The position numbers and the translations under genes were made by a program. DNA of 64,000 nucleotides. Origin: Nissolia schottii. Its lineage: Eukaryota; Streptophyta; Magnoliopsida; Fabales; Fabaceae. Numbering within the stretch: position 1 is the first letter of the stretch; every line of letters starts with the position of its first letter. Below are positions 24,983 to 35,872 of this stretch, one piece after another. The stretch is taken from the NCBI GenBank assembly GCA_003254905.1, contig QANU01029826.1:120749-184748 (forward strand), written 5' to 3'. Below the pieces are notes generated by a model that was given only the letters and a program-made list of their open reading frames with translations, was not told the origin of the DNA and made no database searches.

Positions 24983-26439
24983 TTGCAAGGTAAGACTTCA
25001 AAAGATCAATTGTTGTTTGACCCTGAGATTGAAGCTACTTCAAGGAGAAACAGTAAAAAGAAGAAAAAGCACTTAGCCAAACAAAGAGAGGAGCAAGAAG
25101 TAACTTCATCATCAACTTCTTCAACCAACCAAGAAGAAACCATGGCTGAAACCACTGGAGCTGGTGATAATACTGGAGCTGGCAACGCTACAGGAGCCAG
25201 TGACAATAAGGGTTTTGTTAACTTTACCCCTAGGAACATCATAAGAATGAGCAGAACCTCTGGAACGCAAAGATCACCTCAGATGCAACCTGATTTGGTA
25301 CAATTGTTATATGCTAACCCATTTGCAGGTTTGGATCATGAGGATCCGTACGCTCATTTAACGAAGTTTTATGAACTCTGTGGGACGCGGGAATGTCCGA
25401 GGCCGACGAAGAATCAATCTTTTTAAGGATGTTTCCCCTGACCTTGATCGAAAAAGCCAAGGAGTGGTTGCTGGATCAACCACAACATATTCTGTCAAAT
25501 TGGGATCAATTGGAGGAAAAGTTTTGTACAAGGTACTTTTCTCAATCAAAGTTTATGGATTTAAAGACTGCGATTGCTACATTTGTGCAGGCACCCGGAG
25601 AAAGTCTTTATGAAGCCTGGGAGAGATACAAATCCATGCTGAGAAAATGCCCTAACCACGGGGTTCGATGCAAGCGCACAAATCCATATCTTCCGCAACG
25701 GACTCCAACAACAGCACAAACTAATGCTTGATGCTGCAGCTGGTGGACAGATAATGTCCAAAACTTCTGAGGAAGCAATCTCCATTATTGATTCCATGGC
25801 ATTGACGGATCAACAAGGCCAGTACCACAGAGGACCGAGAAGAGGAGGCATGCTTGAACTAGGCACCAACGATGCAATACTTGCTCAAAACAAGCAACTC
25901 CAACAACAAATAGACGAGGTGAAGAAGGTCCTAAACGAGTTGCCAAAGCAGATCAAAGAAGCCCGCGATGCAAAAAGGCAACAGGTATTTCAATGTGAAA
26001 TTTGTAATGGTGATCACTCGTCTAGTGTTTGTCATTTCAGGGAAGAAGAGGTTCACTTCCTTGATAACCAGCAAAGGCCGCCCTATCAAAACAATTTCGA
26101 AAGGGGCCGAATCAAAATTTTCAACAGTCATGGAGGCAAGAGGCTGGACCTTCATTTAACAAAGCTCCGCAACAGCCATACCAACCACCCCGCCCATATC
26201 AGAATCAGCCACTCGGTTATTCAAATTCCAAAATAGAGGAAACGTTTAATCAATTTATGCAACAATCAATGATTAATCAAAAGAACAACGAAGCCTCTAT
26301 TAGGAATTTGGAGACACAACTGGGACAATTGGCTACTGATATAGCGGAGTTGAAAAAGAAGAGGTTCACGGCCAACCTGGAGCTAAACCCAAAGGACTCT
26401 TGCCATGGAAGGAGGACTGATGATGAGGAAGGGAGCTAG
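24983..26439 (+). pseudogene. Retrotransposon gag, frameshifted
   Basis: A gag-like protein is readable in successive frames. The N-terminal part (24983 to about 25390) contains LDHEDPYAHLTKFYELCG. The next frame (about 25390-25670) contains EKAKEWLLDQP and ESLYEAWERYKSMLRKCP, the typical plant retrotransposon-gag core. A third part (about 25670-26105) includes one zinc-knuckle-like stretch, CEICNGDHSSSVCHF. A final frame to the TAG at 26437-26439 has LETQLGQLATDIAELKKK, a coiled-coil-like segment. At least three frame changes break it, so this copy is not expected to make full-length Gag. The bases at the shifts could be checked for assembly error. Confidence 0.85.
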
Positions 26440-28490
26440 AAAGAAAAAAGCGTCAAGCTAACGACGTTAAACTAAGCGCTGTCTGGGAGGCAACCCAGTA
26501 TTTTGTGAGTTTTATTATTATTATAGTTGTTTATTAATTTTAAGGCTAATTAATTTAAGGTGTTAAGAACATTTTTTATAATATTGTGAAAAAGAAATAA
26601 AGGTTATCTAAATCTTGTAATTAGGTTTGAAATTTAAAAGCGCTAATCCTTTTCAGTTAAGCTTACTTGAAGCACTTTGATTTTAAACCTAATAACGGAT
26701 TTTTAACCTTCCAAAAAATTAACCAAAAAAGGTGCACATGATTTAAAGCATGATTCTTAACTATTTAAGAAATGGAAAATTTTAAAAGGAAAGAATCTTT
26801 TCAAAAATGCACCTTAAGATCAATGAAATGTTTTATTTTGAATCCATAAATCATTGTGGGAAATTCTGTCCACAATAAGTGGGAAATTAGTCCACAATAG
26901 TGGGAACTTCTGACCACTTAAGCGGGAAATTCTGTCCGCAAGTTGTAGAAAATTCTGTCTACAAAAGGATTCAAAATAAAACCTTGATCTCTCTAATGCT
27001 ACTTGGAAGAAAGGAAATTTTTGGATTGTTTTTGCAGGCCGGAGAACAACCAATGGAGTTCCTAAAAACAACAAAAGAGAGACACATTTCTAGAGGACGA
27101 AGAGCATGATTCCTCAAGGAGGATGAGCCTCTATCACCTCAAAACATTGAAGTAAGATGAAGTAGCCCGAACAATTGCCAAGAGACTACATTAAGGAGGC
27201 TACATCAAGGAATTCACCATAAACAGGGAGCATTTTAATTTTCTAGCACCTTAATTAATTTCCTCAGTTAGTTTATGTGCTTAAGACTTGTTTGTTTAAA
27301 AGCAAAGTAGTAGTTTATTTCACATGATTTGATGCATAAACACATAATACATCATGAATTGACTTGTTTCAAGAATCTACAATAGACCTTGTGAGTACAT
27401 ACATAGGTACCATGAACATGTCATGATGTATATTTCTACTTGTTTGCATAAACATAACCTTGAAGATGTTTTTAAATCAAGGAAATAAAACCTAACCAAG
27501 TGAGGGAGTGAGCCTAAACACTAAGTGAGATAGAGAGAATCACCATTGTTTTACACAATTGAATTTGTTTGAGTCTCTGATTTTGATAAATGTATGGAAA
27601 TAATAGGAGATGATCAAGGCATTTTGTTCTTTAGATATAAACCCACTTGGCCAAATAAAACTGACCCTAATTAGGAACATTCCTTGGTACCCCATTTGAG
27701 CCTAACACAAGAAATTGCTTGATTGTTTCATAATCCCTAAAGCCTTAAAAGGAAAAACAATGACTTCCCTTAATTTCTAAATTAAGAGAGCATTTAAAAT
27801 TGGATTACGAGCAAAGATCCAAGTTAGGGGGAGACAAGGATGGGTAAAAGTGGGAACGTACAAAAGAAAGAAAAGAAAAGAACAGAAAAAGTAGAAAAAG
27901 AAGGAAAATCTTATTCCCAATCCAAAAAACAAAAAGAAGAAAAAGAAAAAGGATTGGGGGAAAAGAACAAGGAGAAAAAGGGTTGAAAAAGAAAAAGAAG
28001 AAAACTGTTGAGAAGAAAACGGGTGAGAACAAGGAGTTGGTTTTTATTGCTCTCTTAATTGGAAACATTTGCATAACCAGAAAAACCAATTTTCTTGTAG
28101 CCTGAGCCCATTACAACCCTGAAAAGACCTTCTGTGATCCTTGCATGACCATACTCTTGAATTGAATGATGAGACAAGTAACAAATTTAAATTGTTGGAT
28201 TCAATGGTGACAATGAGAGAAACACTCACCCCAAATTGGTCCACTGACCATTGTGCGATAAAGATAATTTCCTTGATGGAAAAGACATTGGATAGTGTGA
28301 TTTGTTTTATAGCATTCAAGTACTTGTGCATTAGATTATGTTTAAGGTTACTCTATGTTGTATCACATGGTCTTAAGCTTAAACTGTCTGAAAATTTTCA
28401 ATTCATTGCATTAACCGAGTGTTCATAAGCATCGATCTTTTGTAAAATGAGTCTACTACCTCTTGTTTGAGGACAAACAAGGTCTTAAGT
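26440..28490 (+). other. Non-coding internal region of the retroelement
   Basis: About 2 kb between gag and the polypurine tract, without reverse transcriptase or integrase. It starts with a post-pol-like segment, contains a palindromic repeat block (26830-26982) and a purine-rich stretch at 27840-28025 (GAAAAAG-rich), and ends with a TTTGAGGACAAACAAGG phrase commonly seen just before the 3' LTR of such elements. The short frame at 28141-28428 has no recognised domain. Confidence 0.7.
26830..26982. repeat. Palindromic tandem repeats inside a 16 bp inverted repeat
   Basis: GTTTTATTTTGAATCC (26830-26845) and its perfect complement GGATTCAAAATAAAAC (26967-26982) flank about five units of roughly 20-24 bp. 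The units are variants of GTGGGAAATTCTGTCCAC, each able to pair its GTGG with CCAC. The block could fold into a long branched hairpin in RNA or DNA. Confidence 0.8.
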
Positions 28491-28499
28491 CAGGGGGAG
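28491..28499 (+). other. Polypurine tract before the 3' LTR
   Basis: CAGGGGGAG lies immediately before the LTR start TGATAAGTGCCC. This is the expected position and composition for the plus-strand priming site of an LTR retrotransposon. Confidence 0.75.
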
Positions 28500-28713
28500 T
28501 GATAAGTGCCCAATTTACGCTATTTTGACCTATTAGAATGGCACTTATTTGCTTATGTTTTAAAGAATTATCTAATGAATTCCCCATATTTTGTAGGTTT
28601 GTAATATATTTTGAAGATGGATGCAAGCAGAATTTAATATAGAATAATCCCACAAAAGAATGGAGCAAAAGGGCAAAAATGGAAACGAGCCAAAAACGAA
28701 GATTAAAGCAGGA

Positions 28714-28988
28714 CCGCTCAGCGGTGAAGCACCTTCGCTCAACGCGCATAAAACAAAGCACCGCTGAGCAGTGAACCCTTGGCCGCTCAGCAGATGTACC
28801 TCAAAGCCACTTGCAAGCGGCGCATTAAATGCGCCAGCTGGAGCCAGCCTGGCATGGCGGCGCCGCCCTGAAAAGCTGTTGGAGCATTTATTACTCCGCG
28901 TATAATCATTACGCCGCTCAGCGATGGAACAAGGCCGCTCAGCGATAAAGCCTTAATCGCTCAGCGGTGGCACCAAAACCGCTGAGCG
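28714..28988. repeat. Array of eight CCGCTCAGCG-like motifs in LTR U3
   Basis: Motif starts are 28714, 28735, 28761, 28783, 28914, 28935, 28957 and 28979, in two groups of four. Spacing inside the groups is 21-26 bp, mostly 21-22 bp. Some copies are CCGCTGAGCG, the C/G-swapped near-palindrome. The array ends just upstream of the TATA box. Confidence 0.8.
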
Positions 28989-29007
28989 AAGGACCCCAAG
29001 CTTTGCC

Positions 29008-29015
29008 TATAAATA
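29008..29015 (+). promoter_or_regulatory. TATA box of the LTR promoter
   Basis: TATAAATA sits downstream of the GC-rich motif array and about 500 bp into the LTR, which fits the U3/R boundary of a plant LTR. Confidence 0.65.
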
Positions 29016-29898
29016 GGAGGGCCGAGCCACACTTCAAAGCAATCCATTCCACTACACAATACACCCTTCTTGCACCGAAATTTCATTCTTCCTTTGTAGT
29101 TTTAGCTTAGGTTAGATTAGGAACAAAGAAGAGGCTTGTGAAGGAGCCGGGAGAATCAAGGAAGCTTGGCGAAGCCGCTGTCATGACGGCGTGAGTACGT
29201 GTCATGCTAAGCGTTTAAACCTTGCCTCTGAGATTCTCTTGTAAGATGGACTCCTAATCCTCTTTTTGTTGGGATTTTGGTCATTATTGTAATTTACTTG
29301 TATCTATGTAACTATTGCATATGAATCTATCTATTTCTATTGATTCGCTTGAATGATTTTATGCCTAATGCTAGCTTTTGTTTAGTGTTTTGATCTTGGC
29401 TTGAGACTTAGTTGTATGAACGAGAGTTATATTAATTAAGTTGTAACCAAGTTAAGATTAATCCGCTATGCTAAGCTAGATTCAAGACTTGAACGTTGTG
29501 AACGAAAAGTTACAATCATTAGAGTCGGATCTAAATCATTCATCTAACCTTGTTGCCGTAACGGGATTAGAAGTTTGCCGCTTTAACATCTGGAATAATT
29601 CTGACGTACTTTGTTAAAGTTTGTGTAAGAAATTAACAAATCTAACAAAGGAAACCTGTGATCTTTTCATATGCGAAAGCAATGTAAAAGATAAGACCTG
29701 ATGGCGGCAATCAATGAAATAGTAGTTCTATGTAATAAGTAACTGGATGCATGAAACTATGATATGATTCAATTCCCAACAAGCTCTGGAACTACCTCTG
29801 ATTTGTTTTCTATTTACTTTTATGTTGTTTATTTATTTATTTAACTATCAACAATTTATCAAATCCTTCACTTCATTGTTTAATTAAATAAACTCAAG

Positions 29899-30323
29899 NG
29901 CTTTTCCTTTACCTTTATTCATGTCAGCATCTAATCAAAATATAATAACAATAGCAACAACTAATCCTTCATAATCAGAATATAATAATAAAATAAAGTT
30001 ACCTTTTGCAACAAATTAAGGAAATATAGAAAGACTAATCACCATTATCGTCATCGTTTTAATGCTTTGCACTTTTCATAACCTACACGGGTGATGATGA
30101 TGCGTAGCTTATCACTCAGAGAGAAACACCGGCAAGGGAGAGAGCACAGAAGAAATGATGGCAGATGGAGGAAGCTGACAAAGAAAGCTTAGGAGGAAGC
30201 AAGTGGTGGAGGAATTTATTACAATTATGTTAAAATCAATTAATTCAAATCAATTCTAGAAAAACCATAAATAAACGATTTGGCACAACATTAGATTTCA
30301 AAGAATTCGGGAGAGTCCATTAC
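29899..30323. other. Possible assembly junction and spacer
   Basis: N29899 interrupts the LTR and the following bases are unrelated to the expected LTR end. The stretch to 30323 has no gene. Positions 30110-30210 are purine-rich. Confidence 0.5.
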
Positions 30324-30545
30324 CTCGGAGACGATCTGGCAAGCGCAGAACCTGGCGGTCTTATTGGTCGTGGCTGCCGCAACAAGCAGAAACCTGAGGA
30401 AGTGGTCAAGGAACACGTTGGAGTCAGGGTCATGGGCGGTGGAGAAGGCGCGTTCAACGGAGGTGAGGCACCTCTGGAAGTGGAAGAGAGCGATTAGGGT
30501 TTTGGAGGGACGGGGACTTGGAACCAAGTAGGAGAGTTGAGGATG
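30324..30545 (-). pseudogene. Exon fragment of a condensin complex subunit 3 (CAP-G) gene
   Basis: On the minus strand a reading frame contains SVERAFSTAHDPDSNVFLDH and FLRFLLVAAATTNKTARFCA, then CQIVSE, directly followed by GTAATG, a good splice donor. This resembles the early part of plant condensin subunit 3 (CAP-G, Ycg1 family; HEAT-repeat subunit of condensin), where FLRFLL.AA.A.NKT.RFR.CQI.SEI is typical. The upstream frame is interrupted by a TGA at 30546-30548, no matching start is seen, and no downstream exons occur nearby. It therefore looks like a captured or duplicated fragment. It lies about 400 bp from CACTA-type terminal repeats, suggesting transposon capture. Expression is unlikely but not excluded. 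Confidence 0.65.
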
Positions 30546-30929
30546 TCAGCTTCATCGTGGGGGTGGTGGGAGAAGAGTGAAGAAGTGTAAGAAATCCGAA
30601 TCAAGCACAACGAGTAAAGTTCTAGGATGATAAATTACTGCATGTATAGTCAAGTGTTTAATGATAAATGTGATATACCTGTGATATGAAGTGCCCTTTA
30701 TTGCAATTATCTGCTAAGTGTATAAATGATTTAATTTATCAACATTAAAAAAAATTTGTACTTAATTCAAGACAAGACATACGAAAAAAAAAGTTACACT
30801 TTTATTTAATAGTTTAATAGTTATTTATTTAAATTATTTTATATGCATAATTTTTTAAATAATGTAAAAAATCAATTATTTTTAATTATTTAATAAATTT
30901 AATTAATTATAAAATAAATTTATACTATC

Positions 30930-31554
30930 AATGCATATCAGTCACTAATTCGATCACAAATATGTTGACCTAGTGAGTCACAAAATTTGTATTAGTGACT
31001 AAATTAGTGACTGAAAAATTTAGCAAATAAAATTTATTTTTTATTGCCAAATTGGTCACAAATTCGGTCACTAGTTGAAATTTAGTGACGGACTTAGTGA
31101 CTGATATTTTATTTACCATTAATTGCTTATTTTTGTCACTAAATCAGTCACTATTTGTGACTGCCACATATCGGTCAGTAATTCAATCACAAATATGTTG
31201 ACTTAGTAACCGATTTATTGACTGAAAATCTAAGGTCTAGACAATCTTCATGGACTGTATAGTCAGTCATAAAATCAATCACAAAATTTGTATTAGTGAT
31301 TGAATTAGTGACTGAAAAATTTAGCAAATAAAATTTATTTTTTATTACCAAGTTGGTCACAAATTTGGTCACTAGTTGTTATTTAGTGACGGATTTAGCG
31401 ACCGATATTTTATTTACCATTAAATGCTCATTTCAGTCACTAAATTAGTCACTATTTGTGACTGACACATATCGGTCACTAATTTAGTCACTATTTATGA
31501 CTGAAAATTACTTGGTCACTAAATCGGTGACTATTTAACGAATTTCTAGTAGTG
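30930..31554. mobile_element. CACTA-type transposon end with subterminal repeats
   Basis: The right border, read on the minus strand, is CACTACTAGAAATTCGTT, the classical start of a CACTA (En/Spm) terminal inverted repeat. Inside it are dozens of short motifs related to TAGTGACTGA or GTCACTAAAT in both orientations, as expected for transposase-binding subterminal repeats. A 301 bp unit is duplicated: CACAAAATTTGTATTAGTGA is at about 30979 and again at about 31280. The opposite CACTA end was not found, and no transposase is present in the window. Confidence 0.75.
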
Positions 31555-33593
31555 TTATTTGAATAAGGAAATAACAAATCAATAAAATATTATGCTACAA
31601 ATGGGGTATCCAAATTAAAACCAATCACAATCAGTAGATTTATTAATTAACTCCATGTTTATGCCAATTAACATATTTGATTATAATCCAGATAGTGAAG
31701 TCTCAGCTTAAATTCTGCCATGTATCTTCCAAATTTCTCAAAGATATAAATGTATTAGAGTCTCTAATCTACATCATCTCAGCAACAAAGCCCAACCTAA
31801 ACCCTAAACTGAGAATATCAATGTCAATTTAACTCCTCTAATCAAACATTTGTTGAGCTTTTTGGTCTTTAATCATCGAAAAGTAAATAAACACATGAAC
31901 GAGAGAAAAGTGAGGGTGGTAGTGCCTGACAATGGTGTTGGAGGTGGAGGTGTTGGCGCTGGGTGATGGTGATGGAAGTGGGGCGCAATTCTCATCCTAT
32001 GATGGATGAGAATTTTTGGAGTTGAGGGCTCATGAGTATGAAAGACATTAACACGGTATGGATTGTTTTATAAAATAAAAAGTGGATGGCTCTTATTGTA
32101 AATTTCAAGAAACAAATAAATGAATGGTGCGGTGGCAGAATGAGTAATTTTGAGCAAATTTTAACTCAAAATAAAAGTACCATGACATGATATTAAAGAC
32201 AAATAGTACCATCATAGGATGCACAACACAATTTTGGGTCTATTTATGAAGCACAATAAATGAGGAAAAAAATGCTTACCCCAATGCCAAGGCTTAAAAC
32301 CCTGTATAGCTTGTGTCCTTTCTCTCCTTCCTTTGTAGTGGAGTCTTATCTCCTTCTGGGTAAAGCTTGCCCTTTGATCTATCTATCATGTGTTTCAATG
32401 TCAGACTTTATTTAATTATTATTGTTCTTCGTTGATCACTAAATATTTAACGAACCTTTCATCTTACTTGATAATTTTTCCTCCTTGTTTTTAATACTCT
32501 ATATTGACACTATACATGATTTTAGCTTAATCTTGAAGATCTAAGATCCCCTTAATTAACCATATAGGATCAGAATAATGACATCATTGTGTGTCTAAGA
32601 TATTATTTTATAATAGTTTATGTAACCCTCTTTCTTGCACTTATTTTTAAGGTGGTTAAAACTCACTCAATGTTAATGATACTTGATATTTTTTAAGGTG
32701 TGAAGTCATAGGCATGAGGGGTGAGATATAAGTCTCATATTATTTAAATAAGTGGAAATGTTGATGGTTAGTAAAAAAATGTCCATATATACAAAAATGG
32801 GCATAAACCTAGATATGGAATAGATACTTGTTATGACAACAAAAGGATGTGCCCTTGTGGTCCATCAACACAACAAATATACATATAACAGTGTTATATT
32901 GTATTAATATATATATATATATATATAGTATATATTAAAAGAGTACACTATTTATGTGGTCCCAATATCCTTTTTGTCAATTTTTTTTTTTTACTCTATG
33001 TTGTTCTCATCGGTTCTTTAAAACCAAAATATGCATGCTTTGATATTCTTTTACTTTACTATTGAAAGAAGGAATTAGGGATCTAAGCTAGGGATTATAG
33101 AACTCATTAAAGATGGGGACCATATGATATATTAATTGAACGGTCATAATTAATCCATGACTTGTTTTGGAATACTATGACCAAACTTGATAAGTCTATC
33201 TCATTGAGGCCTGTTTCCGGGACCAGTTCTTTGCACCTTCTCCAACAATTTTCAAATCAAAAGGAAGTTGCAACTTGTTTGATAATGCATCAAAACCCTA
33301 ATTTTGAGTTTTCCCAAGCACACCAATAGTTTTTATATATAGAGTTAGGGTTGGCTCATTAGTGTGTGAAACCTGTCCTAATCTAATTTGTTGTATATAT
33401 TTTTTTAACTAAGTGAATTTGGCATTGGTCATCCCATCAACATCAAAGCATGCCTCCATATTCTTTAAGCACTTCTAATTACGGTATTTATAGATTGCTC
33501 ACCAAAATAGTCATAGTATTGATAACGAGAAATAAACCCCATGTCTTTTTGAGATATACCAATTGTGCCAACCATCTTTGACAATTTATTGGA

Positions 33594-33595
<2 letters not shown>

Positions 33596-33634
<39 letters not shown>
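33596..33634. repeat. (TA)n microsatellite
   Basis: About 19 uninterrupted TA units in the spacer downstream of the SEP-like gene. Confidence 0.95.
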
Positions 33635-33636
<2 letters not shown>

Positions 33637-35005
33637 CATGTCTTAATTATGATTGAAATTAATTTTAATATATATGAATGTAAAATACTTTAGTCTATTA
33701 AAAAATTATATCATAGTGAAAGATGCTTAGACATTAATAATTTTTAAGTAATGGGTAGAGCCACAGGCCATACTAATTCAGAATACAGAATATATTTGTA
33801 TCTTATTAACATTAAATATAATATTTTTTAATTATAAGTATTGTAGACTGCTCTATGAATTAAATATTTTTTTCGTAAAAAAATAATAATAATTACATCA
33901 TAGTATTATATGCATGTACTTTAAGATAATTATTATAAAATTTGAAAACTTTTAATTAACCTAAAAATATATGATTAAATATATCTGTAAAAACATTTTA
34001 CATTATTATTTGCCATTTGCCATTTGCCATTTTTCATTTCATTTACTTTTTCTTTTACATCCCCATTTCGACGTACGTGTTGCACTGTTGGTATTGTGCA
34101 TGATATACATTCCTTGCCTTTTAATTTACCTAGACCTTATCACTACGAAGCGCCGCCAGTAAACTTGATTCGCAACGGTTGTGCTAGAAACCACCGCAAA
34201 TTAATTAGTAATCGCGTCAATTACATAAAAACCGCTACAAAATGTTAAACAGAGGCAATTTGTAACACCGTCGGCAAAAAATTCGCCTCTAAAATGCATT
34301 TTTCTTGAATGTTCTTTTGATCTTTTGGGACATATGAGCCGTGCAATGCTTCCTTGGTTATAAAGTCTGAACATATATATATTTTTTTGTTACATAAAGT
34401 GTGAACATATATAGGTACAACAGTATAAATTCGTTATCATTATAAAATATGGAACGGACACAGTTTTTTTTATTCATTCATACAATTTTCCCTTTTTCAA
34501 CTTTTTGTCCTTCTGATGCAGCCATTCATATTCACACTATTACTTTGTTTTTTTTTCGTTTTTTGGTCCGAACATTCATACTGTATGGGTCACATTAATT
34601 GGATTTCAGCTAAACCCAATCTTCCATTGGGCCTAAAGTGGTGTCTTCATAACCTTACTCTTCGCCCATATTTCTAAAGACCCAATCCAAATTGTAAATT
34701 TATTTTCTCACATTACCAAATTGTTTTTTCATCAGAGTTAAAATGACAAATTTCCCTAAATAAAAATGATAAATGGATTGTTTGTTACCTATTTGAGCTT
34801 TAGTGAAACATTTGTCAAAGTTGAACCACAGGTTATTACTGGTCATGTACTAAAAATCTAAAATTAATTAACAAAAAGAGTTAAGGGCATATATCTTTTT
34901 CGTGTGTACGGATTAATATTAAAGAGCTGTGTCTCGACACAAACATTTTCTTTTTAATCTCATACTTAAAACCCATTATTACTTATCGCTCAATCAACCT
35001 TGTCT

Positions 35006-35534
35006 TGGTATCATGAGATTTAAGATTTTATAATCCTACACTGACAATAAATGCAAGCATTATAAGAAGAAGAAAACTGAGCTCACTAGCATGTGTGAAC
35101 GGACCAATGTTGAATAGGGTAGTCAATTTATTATTTTTCTTATAATGAAAGATGACAATATTATGGGTGATGTTATTTGAGCACAATGCATTGTCTTCTT
35201 TCATACATTTTATGAGGCTAACACTCACGCCATAATGTGAGTATAAATCCTATAATGTGTGTAAGAGATTTCAACAAACATTTTTACAAAGTTATTTTAA
35301 AATATCATGAGAATTTTTTTTTTTTTTTGCATTAGTATTTAAACTTCACTGTTAGTGAGATTGACTAATTTAGTTCAAAGTACTATAGTTACACTCTCCA
35401 TTAGGGGATTAGACAACCAACTTGCCTATCACTAGACCAAACTTGTGTTAGTATCATGAGATTATTATATAATCCTTCATTGATAATAAATGCAAACATT
35501 ATAAAATGAAAACTAAGCTCACAAGCATGTGTGA
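35006..35534. repeat. Pair of direct repeats of about 90 bp
   Basis: 35006-35098 and 35449-35534 are similar. Both contain TATCATGAGATT, then ATAATCCT, then GACAATAAATGCAAGCAT (GATAATAAATGCAAACAT in the second), and both end near GCTCAC(T/A)AGCATGTGTGA. The repeat start is 443 bp away from its copy. Confidence 0.75.
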
Positions 35535-35872
35535 TATAATTATAATAGAAAATATTAAAACTATTAACTGGTAATTAAGACAAAAAGAAAAAAAAAAAGA
35601 ACTCCTTCAAAGATACTCAATAGTCAATATTATAAAATTCCTTAGATGCCACATTTGTCTATGGCCAAAGGAACAATAGTTCAAAAGTCAGTCACTGCCG
35701 TCTCTTCTTTTATACCAAAATAAAAATATTAGAAAGCACAAAGCAGCATTTACACATTGCCAAAGACCAACTGAAACAGTTTTGTTTTTTGGCTTCCCCC
35801 TTTTTGTCAAAGGTGTTTTTTTTTTTTTTTGGCTTTTATGTAAAGCCTTTGCTTTGAACAAGAGCTTTTAAC

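Larger units (their letters stand above)
24331..29898 (+). mobile_element. Non-autonomous LTR retrotransposon with gag but no pol (TR-GAG-like, Athila/Tat-type Ty3-gypsy relative)
   Basis: In order it carries a 5'-truncated LTR (24331-24799), a tRNA-Asp-type primer binding site (24804-24821) and a broken gag frame (about 24983-26439). A non-coding stretch of about 2 kb, a polypurine tract (28491-28499) and a 3' LTR (28500-29898) follow. No protease, reverse transcriptase, RNase H or integrase motif is present in any frame. Directly after gag comes a short segment with AAGCGCTGTCTGGGAGGCAA, which I recall as typical of sequence beyond the end of pol in Athila-type elements; pol thus appears to be excised. 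In the 253 bp shared by both LTRs I count five substitutions and one indel, so the element is fairly young. Confidence 0.85.
28500..29898 (+). repeat. 3' LTR, right end missing at an N
   Basis: It starts TGATAAGTGCCC after the polypurine tract. It contains an array of CCGCTCAGCG-like motifs (28714-28988) and a TATA box, TATAAATA (29008-29015), followed by a CATTCCACTACACAATACAC region where transcription could start. Similarity to the 5' LTR ends exactly at N29899. The last 216 bp seen in the 5' copy are absent, so the full LTR is estimated at about 1.6 kb. Confidence 0.85.
31555..35872. other. Spacer downstream of the SEP-like gene, no gene seen
   Basis: AT-rich, with (TA)n runs at about 32910-32927 and 33596-33634 and a pair of direct repeats (35006-35098 and 35449-35534). 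The longest open frames (60-70 codons) have no recognised domain. The SEP-like 3' UTR should extend below 35873. Confidence 0.55.

Noticed and set aside
28141-28428. 95-codon frame in the retroelement between gag and the polypurine tract.
   Set aside because: Not similar to protease, reverse transcriptase, integrase or any envelope-like protein I can recognise; treated as non-coding.
31187-31372. 61-codon minus-strand frame in the CACTA end.
   Set aside because: It is produced by the repeated TAGTGACTGA-like motifs, not a gene.
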